Shown here: piece after piece, positions 42,918 through 51,535 of the stretch | Layout: each line of letters starts with the position of its first letter | Numbering within the stretch: position 1 is the first letter of the stretch | Assembly (NCBI RefSeq): GCF_900104725.1 | Contig: NZ_LT629758.1 | Span: 2,356,001-2,420,000 of the forward strand | Direction: 5' to 3' | DNA from: Actinoplanes derwentensis | Lineage (GTDB): Bacteria > Actinomycetota > Actinomycetes > Mycobacteriales > Micromonosporaceae | Length of the DNA stretch: 64,000 nt | Program-made: the position numbers and the translations under genes | The notes under the pieces: generated by a model | What the model saw: only the letters and a program-made list of their open reading frames with translations | What the model was told of the DNA's origin: nothing | Databases searched by the model: none

Positions 42918-44126
42918 GTGCACGAGCGGGCCGCTCCATGGCCGTACCAGCAGCTAGATGTCGGGGCGCTCCGCGCCGCGGGCCGTCAGCCGGTCCCGGT
43001 GCGCGAGCTGGTGCTGAAGGTCCACCAGCGCTGCAATCTGGCCTGCGACTACTGCTATGTGTACGAGATGGCCGATCAGAGCTGGCGGGACCGGCCCCGC
43101 ACGATGCCCGACGAGATCCGGGACGCGGCCCTGTCCCGGTTCGCCGAACATGCCCGGCGGCACGCGCTCACCGACGTCCGCATCGTGCTGCACGGTGGTG
43201 AGCCTCTGCTCTACGGTGCCGGCCGTCTCGGGGAACTCGTCGGCGTCGCCCGGCGGGCCTTCGCGCCGGACGTCCGGGTCACGTTCGGGATGCAGACCAA
43301 CGGGGTGCTGCTGACCGAGGCGGTGGTGGCGACCCTGGTCGAGCACGGTATCGCCGCGGGTGTCAGTGTCGACGGGACCGCCGCCGACCACGACCGGCAC
43401 CGGAAGACCCCGTCCGGGCGGGGCAGTTTCGCGGCCGTCGCCCGCGGCCTGGCGTTGTTGCGGCGCCCGGAGAACCGGGTGGCGTACGCGGGCCTGCTCT
43501 GCACCGTCGACCCGGCCACCGATCCGATCGGCTGCTACGAGCAGTTGATGAGCTTCGCACCGCCGGCGATCGACCTGCTGCTGCCCCATGCGAACTGGGC
43601 GAACCCGCCGATGCGCCCGGCCGGCTCGCCGACCCCGTACGCGGACTGGTTGATCGTGATCTTCGATCGTTGGTACGGCGACCAGGCCCCGGCCCGGATC
43701 CGGCTGTTCGACGACACGATCAGCCTGGTCCTCGGCGGGGCCAGCCGGTCCGAACAGATCGGGCTCAGTCCCGCCGGGATGCTGGTGATCGAGTCCGACG
43801 GGGCGATCGAGCAGGTCGACGCCCTGAAGAGCGCCTACCCGGGGGCCTGCGCCACCGGGCTGCACGTGCTGCGCGACGGGTTCGACGCGGCGCTGGAACA
43901 TCCCGGCGTGGTGGCCCGGCAGATCGGCCGGGACGCGCTGGCCGGCGAGTGCCTGGCCTGCCCGGCCGTCGCGTTCTGCGGCGGCGGCCACTACGCCCAC
44001 CGGTACCGCCCCGGCACCGGCTTCCGGGCACCGTCCGTGCACTGCCCCGACCTGCTGAAGTTCATCCGTCACGTCTATGACCGGGTCGCCGCCGAGTTGC
44101 GGGCACCGGCCGGGAGCCGTCCATGA
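42918..44126 (+). CDS. fxsB: FxsB-like radical SAM/SPASM peptide-modifying enzyme
   Basis: 402 residues from GTG 42918. The radical SAM motif C-x3-C-x2-C is at Cys39, Cys43, Cys46 (CNLACDYCY), binding the first iron-sulfur cluster. A GGEP motif (about 95-98) binds SAM. The C-terminal SPASM region carries CLACPAVAFC (345-354) and a later Cys376 (VHCPDLL), for auxiliary clusters. FxsB-type enzymes join a Phe side chain to a neighbouring residue of the precursor, forming a strained ring. Unlike many homologues it is not fused to an HExxH domain; that part is a separate gene overlapping by ATGA. Confidence 0.92.
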   Translation: MHERAAPWPYQQLDVGALRAAGRQPVPVRELVLKVHQRCNLACDYCYVYEMADQSWRDRPRTMPDEIRDAALSRFAEHARRHALTDVRIVLHGGEPLLYGAGRLGELVGVARRAFAPDVRVTFGMQTNGVLLTEAVVATLVEHGIAAGVSVDGTAADHDRHRKTPSGRGSFAAVARGLALLRRPENRVAYAGLLCTVDPATDPIGCYEQLMSFAPPAIDLLLPHANWANPPMRPAGSPTPYADWLIVIFDRWYGDQAPARIRLFDDTISLVLGGASRSEQIGLSPAGMLVIESDGAIEQVDALKSAYPGACATGLHVLRDGFDAALEHPGVVARQIGRDALAGECLACPAVAFCGGGHYAHRYRPGTGFRAPSVHCPDLLKFIRHVYDRVAAELRAPAGSRP

Positions 44127-45349
44127 TCAGCCTTCTGCATCTCACCACCGCGGCGTTCGACCGGCTCGCCACCGGCGACGGCGGACCGGCCGCGATCGGC
44201 GAACTCCAGCGGGCGCAGGTCAGCAAACATCTGCTGCTGATCCGCTACCTGCTGGAACAATTCCCGGACGGCGGCGCCGAACTGGCGGGCCTGCTCGAAC
44301 GGGCGCGGACCGCCGACCCGCACCGGTTCGCCAGGGTCGTCGGGGATCCGCTCGTCGGCGGCTGGACCGCCATCGCCTGCCGGGCCGCCACCCGGGGTGT
44401 GCTGGCCGGCACGGACCGCGACCACCTGGCCGCGATCACCATCGTGGCGGCGGCCGCGGCGGGCATCGACGCCACCCTCGACATCCCGGTCCACGGCGGC
44501 CTGGCCGTGCTGCCCGGATGGGGCGCCGTCGAAGCCGGTGCCGCGGCCACCATGCCGGTCACCGCCGCGAGCGGCCGGCTGATCACCGCCGGGCCGGTGC
44601 TGCCGCTGCGGACCCTGACCGCCGAGGCCGCGGGTGTCCCGGTCCGCCTGACCCTCGACGACCTGCACCCCTACCGGCACGGTTACGAGGATCCGCCGCT
44701 CAACCGGCTGGCGGAGGCCGACGTCGCCGTCTGGCGGGACCTGTTCGCGCGGGCTTGGGAACTGCTCGCCGGGCATCTGCCGGAACGGGCCGTGGAGATG
44801 ACAGCCGGACTGCGCACCCTGGTACCGCTGGCACAACTCGACGCCCGGTCGGCGCGCAGCGCCACACTCCGGCACGCGTTCGGCGTGTTCGGGCTGACCG
44901 TGCCGCCCACCCCGCACGACTTCGCGGTCACGCTGGTGCACGAGTTCCAGCACTCCAAACTCAGCGCGCTGCTGGACCTGGCGGTGCTGACCGACCCGGC
45001 CGACGACCGCCGCTACTTCGCGCCGTGGCGCACCGACCCGCGGCCCCTGCCCGGACTACTGCAGGGCGTGTACGCGTTCGTCGGGGTCGCCGACACGTGG
45101 CGGGCGTTGCGGGGCACGGTCGACGTCGCGACCGCCCGGTTCGCCGAGGCCCGTCTGCAGGTCGACCGGGGGCTGACCGCGATCGAGGAGTCCGGGTCGC
45201 TGACCGCCGACGGCGAACGGTTCGCGGCCGGTCTGCGGCAGACCGCCGACCGGCTGCTGGCCACTGTCCTGCCGGCCGCCGCCGACGACGCGGCCCGGGC
45301 CCGGCTGGCCCGGACGTTCGCCCTGTGGCGCGAACACAACCGGGTCTGA
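44123..45349 (+). CDS. HExxH-motif putative peptide-modification protein
   Basis: 408 residues, ATG overlapping the radical SAM stop. The family mark is the zinc-binding HEFQH (273-277) in a helix-rich protein with further conserved-looking YFAPWRTDPRP (about 305-315) and GVYAFVGVADTWR. Homologues are either fused to FxsB or stand alone in the same operons, and are thought to process or modify the peptide. With the zinc motif it could be a peptidase or hydroxylase-like enzyme; the chemistry is not known. Its stop codon abuts the converging STAND gene with no gap. Confidence 0.85.
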   Translation: MISLLHLTTAAFDRLATGDGGPAAIGELQRAQVSKHLLLIRYLLEQFPDGGAELAGLLERARTADPHRFARVVGDPLVGGWTAIACRAATRGVLAGTDRDHLAAITIVAAAAAGIDATLDIPVHGGLAVLPGWGAVEAGAAATMPVTAASGRLITAGPVLPLRTLTAEAAGVPVRLTLDDLHPYRHGYEDPPLNRLAEADVAVWRDLFARAWELLAGHLPERAVEMTAGLRTLVPLAQLDARSARSATLRHAFGVFGLTVPPTPHDFAVTLVHEFQHSKLSALLDLAVLTDPADDRRYFAPWRTDPRPLPGLLQGVYAFVGVADTWRALRGTVDVATARFAEARLQVDRGLTAIEESGSLTADGERFAAGLRQTADRLLATVLPAAADDAARARLARTFALWREHNRV

Positions 45350-48214
45350 TCAGGTCGGCGGCGGCTCGATGTCACCTTCCAGACGGCGGCCCGCGACCGC
45401 GTCGGCGACCTCCGGATGGCCGGGGCCCAGGTGTGCGCGCAGCCGGTCCACCGCGTCGTCGAACATCGCGGCGGCCCGGTCCGTCTGCCCGTCGGCCCGC
45501 AGGTCGTGCGCGAGGTTGACGGCCCGCATCAACACGTACGGATGGTCGGCGGCGCCGCTGCTGAACTCCAGCATCCGCTGGGACAGTTCGAGCGCCTCCG
45601 TGGTCCGCCCGGTCAGGGCACGATCGGTGGCCAGTGACGTACCCGCGCAGATCGTGTAGGCGTGCCCACGCCGCAACCGCTCCTCCAGCTGCGGGAAGGC
45701 GGCCTCGTCGATCTCGGTGGCCCGCTGCACGTCCCCGCGCGCCCGCAGCAGCACCGCCCGGTTGACCTCCGAGGCCAGGGTCAGCGGATGTTCCGCGCCG
45801 AAGTCCTTGCGGAACCGCTGCAGCACCTCGTCGAGCAGGGTTTCGGCCTCGTCCAGTTGGCCGGCCTGCCGCAACGCGTTGGACAGGCTCATCGCCGCCA
45901 GCACGGCGTGCTCGTGGGTCGCCTTGAACGTGCGCACGGTCCGTTCGTGTGCTTCCCGCAACACCCGGATCGCGTCGTCGATCCTGCCGAGTTTGCGGAT
46001 CACGATCGCGTACGTCCGCTGGGCCATCAACGCGAGCGGATGGGTGTCCCGGATCAGCCGCTTCTGAACCGGCAGCCACTCCTCGATCCGTTCGAGAGCC
46101 TCCTGGTAGCGCCCGAGTCCGTAGTAGTCCCGGGCGACGTTCATGTTCATCCGGAACAGTTCGACGTCGAGGGCGCCGAGCGCGGCGAAGTCCGCGGCGA
46201 TCTTCTCGTCGAGGCGGGCCGCTTCGGCGAACTGGCCCATCAGCCGGTGCCCGACCGCCACGTTGCTGCGCACCCGCAACGTGTACACCTCGTCCTCGTC
46301 GAACACCTCCTGATGCAGGTCCGCGCTTCGCTGGTCGAACTCCAGCGCCTCGTGGTAGCGGCCCTCGATGCGCAGCCCGTGCCCGATCTGGTTGCCGCTG
46401 ACCAGGGTGGACTCGTGCCGCTGGCCCAGCAGCGGACTGTTCACGAACCGGGAGTACGTGTCCTGGATGATCTCCGCGGCCAGTTTGCTGTCGCCCAGGG
46501 CCCGGGTCGCGTTCGCCACCTGCGCGCGGGCCAGCAGGGTCGCCTGCCCGTCCGGGCCGAGCTGCTCCTCGGCCTGGCCGGCTGCCGTCCACACCTTCAC
46601 CGCGCTCTCGGCCAGCTGGCGGCTGTTCTCGTAACTGCCGGTCAGGTACAGGAACCGGCCGTGGTCCAGGACCGTCTGCCGGCCCTGCGGGGTACCGGAG
46701 TGGATCATCTCGGCGGGCAGCAGATGCGGGCCCATCTCGGCCTGCAGGTCCAGCTCCCCGTTCAGGTCCGGGTCGCCCGGGTTCGCCGCGGCCAGCAGGT
46801 TCTGCACGTTACGCAACGTCTGGTCACGCTGCTCGGCGTCCATGGTGTCCCGCAGGACCCGCTGCACCAGCCGGTGCACCTGCAGACGCGGCGACTTGTC
46901 GGCACTGGCCGGGGCGGCCGACGACGCGGCCCGGCTCACCGTCTTGGCCAGACCGTAACGCCGCAGGTCACGCACGAGCTGCCCGGTCCGGACCGGGCTG
47001 GCCAGCGCCTCCTTCAACGGCGACGACAACACGGCGTTACGGCCCCGGTACAGCAGGGACTGCCGGATGCCCTCCCCGCTGAGGAACGCGAACAGGCCGA
47101 ACAACTGGGCGACCGCCGGATCCTTGTCCTGCAACTTCTCCATCGCGACCGCGACGAACGCGGCAACGGTCAGCGGATAGCCCGGCGGCCGGCCCTCGTT
47201 GAGGAGCTTCAGCACCTCGATCCGGTCGTCGAGCAGGTCGATGTAGTCGCCGACCGGCATCGCGGTCGCCAGGTACCACGCCAGGGCCTGCTCCAGCGCC
47301 AGCGGCAGGTCACCGAGCTTGTCGGCCAGCTCGTTCGCCTCCGCCTCGGTGATCATCGGGTTGCCGTCCCGGTCGACGGCCCGGTTGGTGAGCAACTGGA
47401 TGCTCTCGTCCCGGCGGAAGACATCGACCTCGATGGCGATGCCGATCCGGCTCCACTCGTCGTTGCGGGTGGTGACGATGACATGCCCGCCGGTCGACGG
47501 CAGCAGCGGCGCCAGCAGCGACGGGTCGTCGGCGTTGTCGTAGACGAGCAGCCACTCACGGTCGCTGCCGGCCAGCCAGTTCAGCACCGTCCGGGCGGTC
47601 TCCTGCTGATCGTCGGCGACCGGCAGGTCCAGGCGCTGCGCCAACTGGGTCAGCGCCGACAGCACCGTCGAGGTCTCCTCGGCCGGCATCCACCAGATCA
47701 GGTCGTACTGGTCGAGATGGCGGTGCACGTACTCGTTGACCAGCTGGGTCTTGCCGACACCGCCCATTCCGTTGAGCGCCGGCGGCAGCACCGAGGTCGT
47801 CGAGTCCTGCTCCAGCGCACGGCTGAGCCGGTCGAGCAGCTCGATGCGGCCGGTGAAGTTGCGGTTACGGATCGGGATGTCACCGACGATCCGCTCCTCC
47901 GGCCGGTACACATGCGACCGGGCGTGGCGAGGCCGGGCCGCGACGAGCGCGCCGAACCGCTGGGCCGCCTCACCCCGCTGCCGGACACCGATGATCTCGG
48001 CGAAGGCCCGCAGGTCGGCCGGGGCGTCGAGAAGCACGTCGACCAGGGCCGCCAGATCCTCGGCCGGGTCATCGGACCGGGTGAACACCAGATCCCGGTT
48101 CAGCGACTCGCTCAACTCGGCGATCCTGGCATCGCGGGCCGCGCGTCCCTCAAGGCCCGGCACCTGGAGAAGAACATCGATGAGACGGCTCCGGGAATTG
48201 CGCAAGTCCGACAC
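45350..48214 (-). CDS. EAD-like-STAND NTPase-TPR protein
   Basis: 954 residues from GTG 48214. Residues about 1-95 (SRLIDVLLQVPGLEG, LAALVDVLLDAPADLRAFAEI) resemble the effector-associated domains that join STAND proteins to their effectors, most like the EAD2 type from memory. A STAND/NB-ARC NTPase follows (about 110-430), with Walker A GMGGVGKT (149-156), Walker B LLVYD (222-226) and HVIVTTRN. The C-terminal half is TPR repeats. Compared with the HTH version at 39649 the N-terminus is a different, probably protein-interaction, domain. It faces the peptide operon from the other side. Confidence 0.88.
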   Translation of the reverse strand: MSDLRNSRSRLIDVLLQVPGLEGRAARDARIAELSESLNRDLVFTRSDDPAEDLAALVDVLLDAPADLRAFAEIIGVRQRGEAAQRFGALVAARPRHARSHVYRPEERIVGDIPIRNRNFTGRIELLDRLSRALEQDSTTSVLPPALNGMGGVGKTQLVNEYVHRHLDQYDLIWWMPAEETSTVLSALTQLAQRLDLPVADDQQETARTVLNWLAGSDREWLLVYDNADDPSLLAPLLPSTGGHVIVTTRNDEWSRIGIAIEVDVFRRDESIQLLTNRAVDRDGNPMITEAEANELADKLGDLPLALEQALAWYLATAMPVGDYIDLLDDRIEVLKLLNEGRPPGYPLTVAAFVAVAMEKLQDKDPAVAQLFGLFAFLSGEGIRQSLLYRGRNAVLSSPLKEALASPVRTGQLVRDLRRYGLAKTVSRAASSAAPASADKSPRLQVHRLVQRVLRDTMDAEQRDQTLRNVQNLLAAANPGDPDLNGELDLQAEMGPHLLPAEMIHSGTPQGRQTVLDHGRFLYLTGSYENSRQLAESAVKVWTAAGQAEEQLGPDGQATLLARAQVANATRALGDSKLAAEIIQDTYSRFVNSPLLGQRHESTLVSGNQIGHGLRIEGRYHEALEFDQRSADLHQEVFDEDEVYTLRVRSNVAVGHRLMGQFAEAARLDEKIAADFAALGALDVELFRMNMNVARDYYGLGRYQEALERIEEWLPVQKRLIRDTHPLALMAQRTYAIVIRKLGRIDDAIRVLREAHERTVRTFKATHEHAVLAAMSLSNALRQAGQLDEAETLLDEVLQRFRKDFGAEHPLTLASEVNRAVLLRARGDVQRATEIDEAAFPQLEERLRRGHAYTICAGTSLATDRALTGRTTEALELSQRMLEFSSGAADHPYVLMRAVNLAHDLRADGQTDRAAAMFDDAVDRLRAHLGPGHPEVADAVAGRRLEGDIEPPPT

Positions 48215-48334
48215 AGCTTCTCATTTCCGAAGCATGAATGATCCCTTGAACCTCAAAGGATATCGGAACCGTCTCTATACGGGGTATCAGCGGAAAACAC
48301 CGCATCGTGAAACGGCCCCTTTCCGAGATGTCTT

Positions 48335-48988
48335 TCAGCGCCCCGAATCGAGCAGGCGGAACCGGTCGCCGTCCGGGTCGAGGAAGACCTCCGGCTCCAC
48401 CTGCGTGGCACCCAGCGACAGCAGCCGCTCCACCTCGGCCGCACGGTCCACACCGGCCGCGACCGCCACCTCGAAGTGGACCCGGCCGTTCTTCGGATTC
48501 AGCGGCGGCCCGCCCCAGGTGATCTTCGGGCCGCCGTCCGGATGCTGGATCGCGGTCTCCTCGCCCTGGTCCCAGACCAGCGGCCAGCCGAGCACCCGGC
48601 TCCAGAACAGGCCGACCGCCCGGGTGCCGTCACACGAGACGGCACCGAGAAACCCGCACCCGGCGAGGAACTCGTTGCCCGGCCCGATGACGTCGAACTC
48701 GTTGCCACCCGGATCCGCGAGCACCACGTGACCATCGGCCGGGTCCTGACCGATGTCGATGTGCCGCCCACCGAGCCGCAGCACCTTGGCGACCGTCTCG
48801 AGCTGATCCGCCGAAGACGTGCTGGTCAACTCCAGGTGCATCAGGTTGAGCCCGATCTTCGGCACCCGGGCGGCCCGAAAGGTCACCCCGAAACGGCTCT
48901 CCGCCCCGGCCAGCATCGCCGCCCAGAACACCTCCTGCCCACCCGGATCCTCCGCGTCGAAACAGATCGAGATCAGTTCACTGCTCAC
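48335..48988 (-). CDS. Two-domain VOC (glyoxalase-like) protein
   Basis: 217 residues, GTG start at 48988. Two beta-alpha-beta-beta-beta modules of the vicinal oxygen chelate superfamily: about 1-105 (FWAAMLAGA, LADPGGNEFDVI) and 110-217 (FWSRVLGWPL, FLDPDGDRFRLL). Metal ligands expected in functional members appear in part (Glu in NEF and Asp/Glu pairs). The reaction is not known. A 120-bp AT-rich gap lies between its stop and the STAND gene's start on the same strand. Confidence 0.82.
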   Translation of the reverse strand: MSSELISICFDAEDPGGQEVFWAAMLAGAESRFGVTFRAARVPKIGLNLMHLELTSTSSADQLETVAKVLRLGGRHIDIGQDPADGHVVLADPGGNEFDVIGPGNEFLAGCGFLGAVSCDGTRAVGLFWSRVLGWPLVWDQGEETAIQHPDGGPKITWGGPPLNPKNGRVHFEVAVAAGVDRAAEVERLLSLGATQVEPEVFLDPDGDRFRLLDSGR

Positions 48989-49044
48989 TTCACCGACCCT
49001 AATTCAAAGACCACCACAGCGCCGGTACGGCTTATCGTGGCGCG

Positions 49045-49338
49045 GTGACCGATCTCGAACCCTTCGGAGCCCGCCTCACCCGGCTGCTGGATCTCCGGGG
49101 CATGTCGGCAGCCGACCTGTCCGGGGCCACGGAGGTGCCGGTGACCCGGCTCGGCCTGGAGATCGCGGAGATTCCGTGGAACGTGTCGCACCCGTGGCCC
49201 GTCGACCTCGTCGAACTCGCGTGGGCGGCACGCCACCTCGACGACGGGCAGATCCGGGCCACCATGGACTTCGCCGATACTCTGACCGGCCGGATTACTG
49301 GTACACGACCGGTGTCCTCTGACCGCCCGGAGAGGTGA
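49045..49338 (+). CDS. Small HTH-like protein
   Basis: 97 residues from a GTG. The N-terminal half (RLTRLLDLRGMSAADLSGATEVPVTRL) resembles a short XRE-type helix-turn-helix; the rest is acidic and helical. Its stop overlaps the next start by GTGA, so it is translationally coupled to the acetyltransferase gene. Possibly a small regulator or subunit; no firm family. Confidence 0.62.
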   Translation: MTDLEPFGARLTRLLDLRGMSAADLSGATEVPVTRLGLEIAEIPWNVSHPWPVDLVELAWAARHLDDGQIRATMDFADTLTGRITGTRPVSSDRPER

Positions 49339-49952
49339 CGAACGTGACCGAACGTGAGGACGAGGTGCTGGCGCGGATCCGGCAAGGGGTGTTCTACACC
49401 GAGACGGAGGCGGCCTTTCTGGGGCCGGGGCGGCGGGCTGACCTGATCTTCGACTACAACGGCACCCGGCCCGGTGACACCGACCGGAAGCGGGAGCTGC
49501 TGGAACGGATTCTGGGGTCGGTCGGGAAGCGGACCGTGCTGCTGGCGCCGTTTCACGCCGGGTTCGGCAGCAACGTGCACATCGGTGACGACTTCTTCGG
49601 CAACGTCAACCTCACCTTCGTCGACGACGTCGAGATCCGGATCGGGGACGGCGTGATGATCGCGCCGGGCGTCACGCTGACCACTACCGGACATCCGATC
49701 CATCCGGAGCTGCGGGAGGACTTCCGGCGGTTCTCGAAGCCGATCACGATCGAGGACAAGGTGTGGATCGGCAGCAACGTGGTGGTGCTGCCGGGAGTGC
49801 GGATCGGGTACGGAGCGGTGATCGGGGCGGGCAGCGTCGTCAGCCGCGACATCCCGGCCATGACCGTCGCCGTCGGAACACCGTGCCGCGTGGTCCGGCA
49901 CATCACCGACGCCGACCTGCCCACCGCCCGCCCGCCCGGAGACGGCCACTGA
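49335..49952 (+). CDS. Hexapeptide-repeat sugar O-acetyltransferase
   Basis: 205 residues (a second GTG 12 bases on is an alternative start). After a helical N-terminus come left-handed beta-helix repeats: HIGDDFFGNVNLTFVDD, IRIGDGVMIAPGVTL, KVWIGSNVVVLPGVRIG, AVIGAGSVVSRDI. Maltose/galactoside O-acetyltransferase-type enzymes share the TGHPIHPELRE His-containing loop seen near residue 119. It acetylates a sugar hydroxyl from acetyl-CoA; the acceptor is unknown. Confidence 0.9.
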   Translation: MTNVTEREDEVLARIRQGVFYTETEAAFLGPGRRADLIFDYNGTRPGDTDRKRELLERILGSVGKRTVLLAPFHAGFGSNVHIGDDFFGNVNLTFVDDVEIRIGDGVMIAPGVTLTTTGHPIHPELREDFRRFSKPITIEDKVWIGSNVVVLPGVRIGYGAVIGAGSVVSRDIPAMTVAVGTPCRVVRHITDADLPTARPPGDGH

Positions 49953-50098
49953 CCGTGTCAGCCATCGACGCCCGCCCGCATGGATCTCATGTTATTTTCG
50001 GGCCACACGACTGGCGCGGGTGGACTGACCACCGGGGAGTGCAGCCGGAGCATCGACCGCCTGGGTGCTCCTCATCACCACGATGAGGAGCATGACCC

Positions 50099-50953
50099 GT
50101 GGCCCATCGCCTTCTGCATCTGTCCGACACGCATCTGCTGCATCCCGCGGTCGACGCCGCCGCGGCTCTCGACCGCATCCTGTTCGACGTGCGCCACGTG
50201 CCGGCGATCGACGCCGTGGTGGTGTCCGGGGATCTGGCCGACGACGGTTCCGCGGAAGGCTGTGGGATCCTGCTGCGCAAGGTCGGGGACTTCGCCCGGG
50301 AACGCGGCATCCCGCACCTCTACTGCACCGGCAATCACGACTCCCGTGACGCGTTCCGAGCCGTCTTCGGCAGTGGGCACCGCGACTTCAACGGCGACGA
50401 CATCGGCCGTACGGGCCCGGACTGCGCCGCTGTCAGCGAGGTCGCCGGACTGCGGGTGATCACCCTGGACAGCCTGGTTCCCGGTGAGGTGCACGGACGG
50501 GTGAGCGACGACCAGTTGGAGTGGCTGCGGGCATTGCTGGCCGAACCCGCGCCCGCCGGATCGGTGGTCGTCCTGCATCATCCGCCGATCGCCCCGCAGT
50601 GGTCGGAGTGGATGCAGACCATCAACCTGCGTGACGCCGACCGGCTTGCCGAGGTGATCGCCGGCCGGGACGTCCAGGCCGTGCTCTGCGGCCACTTCCA
50701 CCTGCAACTCTCCGGCGTCCTTCGGGGTGTCCCGGTGTGGGCGGGTCCCGGCGTGGTCTCCCGTCTCGACCTGACCGCCCCACCGCACCTGATGCGGGTG
50801 GTTCAGGGCGCCGGCGCCACGATCGTCGATCTGGGCGGCCCGTCGTCGCCGATGTTCCACGCGGTACACGCCCGCGATCCGCTGGCCGGCACCGCGATCG
50901 CCCTGGTGGACGGCCGGACCGGCATCCCCGCGACCGAACAGGTCACGCCCTGA
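50099..50953 (+). CDS. Calcineurin-type metallophosphoesterase
   Basis: 284 residues from a GTG with AGGAG about nine bases upstream. Metal-binding motifs are in order: SDTHL (D-x-H, about 9-13), VSGDLADDG (about 42-50), CTGNHDS (GNHD, about 80-86), HHPP (about 161) and CGHFH (G-H-x-H, about 200). This matches cyclic-nucleotide phosphodiesterase/Icc-like enzymes, with a two-metal centre. Substrate unknown. Confidence 0.9.
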   Translation: MAHRLLHLSDTHLLHPAVDAAAALDRILFDVRHVPAIDAVVVSGDLADDGSAEGCGILLRKVGDFARERGIPHLYCTGNHDSRDAFRAVFGSGHRDFNGDDIGRTGPDCAAVSEVAGLRVITLDSLVPGEVHGRVSDDQLEWLRALLAEPAPAGSVVVLHHPPIAPQWSEWMQTINLRDADRLAEVIAGRDVQAVLCGHFHLQLSGVLRGVPVWAGPGVVSRLDLTAPPHLMRVVQGAGATIVDLGGPSSPMFHAVHARDPLAGTAIALVDGRTGIPATEQVTP

Positions 50954-50984
50954 CCTGTCGCCGGGTTCATCCGGCCACCGCTGG

Positions 50985-51371
50985 TCAGCCGGCGATCTCG
51001 GTCTCGCTGCGGAGGATGCAGAACTCGTTGCCCTCCGGGTCGGCCAGGGTCACCCAGCCGGTGCCGTCGGGGTTGCGCAGGTCGTGCACCTCGGTCGCGC
51101 CCAGGGCCAGCAGCCGGGCCAGTTCGGCGTCGCGGCCGCCTTCGGTGGGGCGCAGGTCGAAGTGGATGCGGTTCTTGCCCTGTTTGCCGTCGGGTACCTG
51201 GATGAACAGGACGCGGTGCCGGCCGTCTCGGGAGAGGATCAGGCATTCCTCGTGGCCGGGTTCGTTGGGGTCGGCCGGGTCGTCGGTCCAGTCCAGGACG
51301 GTCTGCCACCAGCGCGACAGGGTGTAGGCGTCGGTGCAGTCCACGGCGGTGTGGGAGATGTAGGAGGTCAT
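50985..51371 (-). CDS. VOC (glyoxalase-like) protein
   Basis: 128 residues from ATG 51371, chosen because a longer opening to 51434 lacks domain sequence. One VOC half-fold pair: HTAVDCTDAYTLSRWWQTVLDW (about 7-28), FIQVPDGKQGKNRIHFDL, and LADPEGNEFCILRS (about 108-121). No fusion partner. Substrate unknown. Confidence 0.85.
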   Translation of the reverse strand: MTSYISHTAVDCTDAYTLSRWWQTVLDWTDDPADPNEPGHEECLILSRDGRHRVLFIQVPDGKQGKNRIHFDLRPTEGGRDAELARLLALGATEVHDLRNPDGTGWVTLADPEGNEFCILRSETEIAG

Positions 51372-51535
51372 CGCATCATCCTCGCCCCATCGATGATCTT
51401 GCACAATGGCAGGTGGTTCGCGCTCGGCGAACAAGCCGATCCCGGCGGTTGGCCGGTGTAGGCGGTGGCGACGATCCCGTCAATGTACGAGTCTGTCGTC
51501 GGCAATCGTTGACTACCGGCGGGTACACGCGTTGG

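Noticed and set aside
45662..48241. 859-residue plus-strand frame
   Set aside because: Antisense to the second STAND-TPR gene; Gly/Gln/Val shadow composition.
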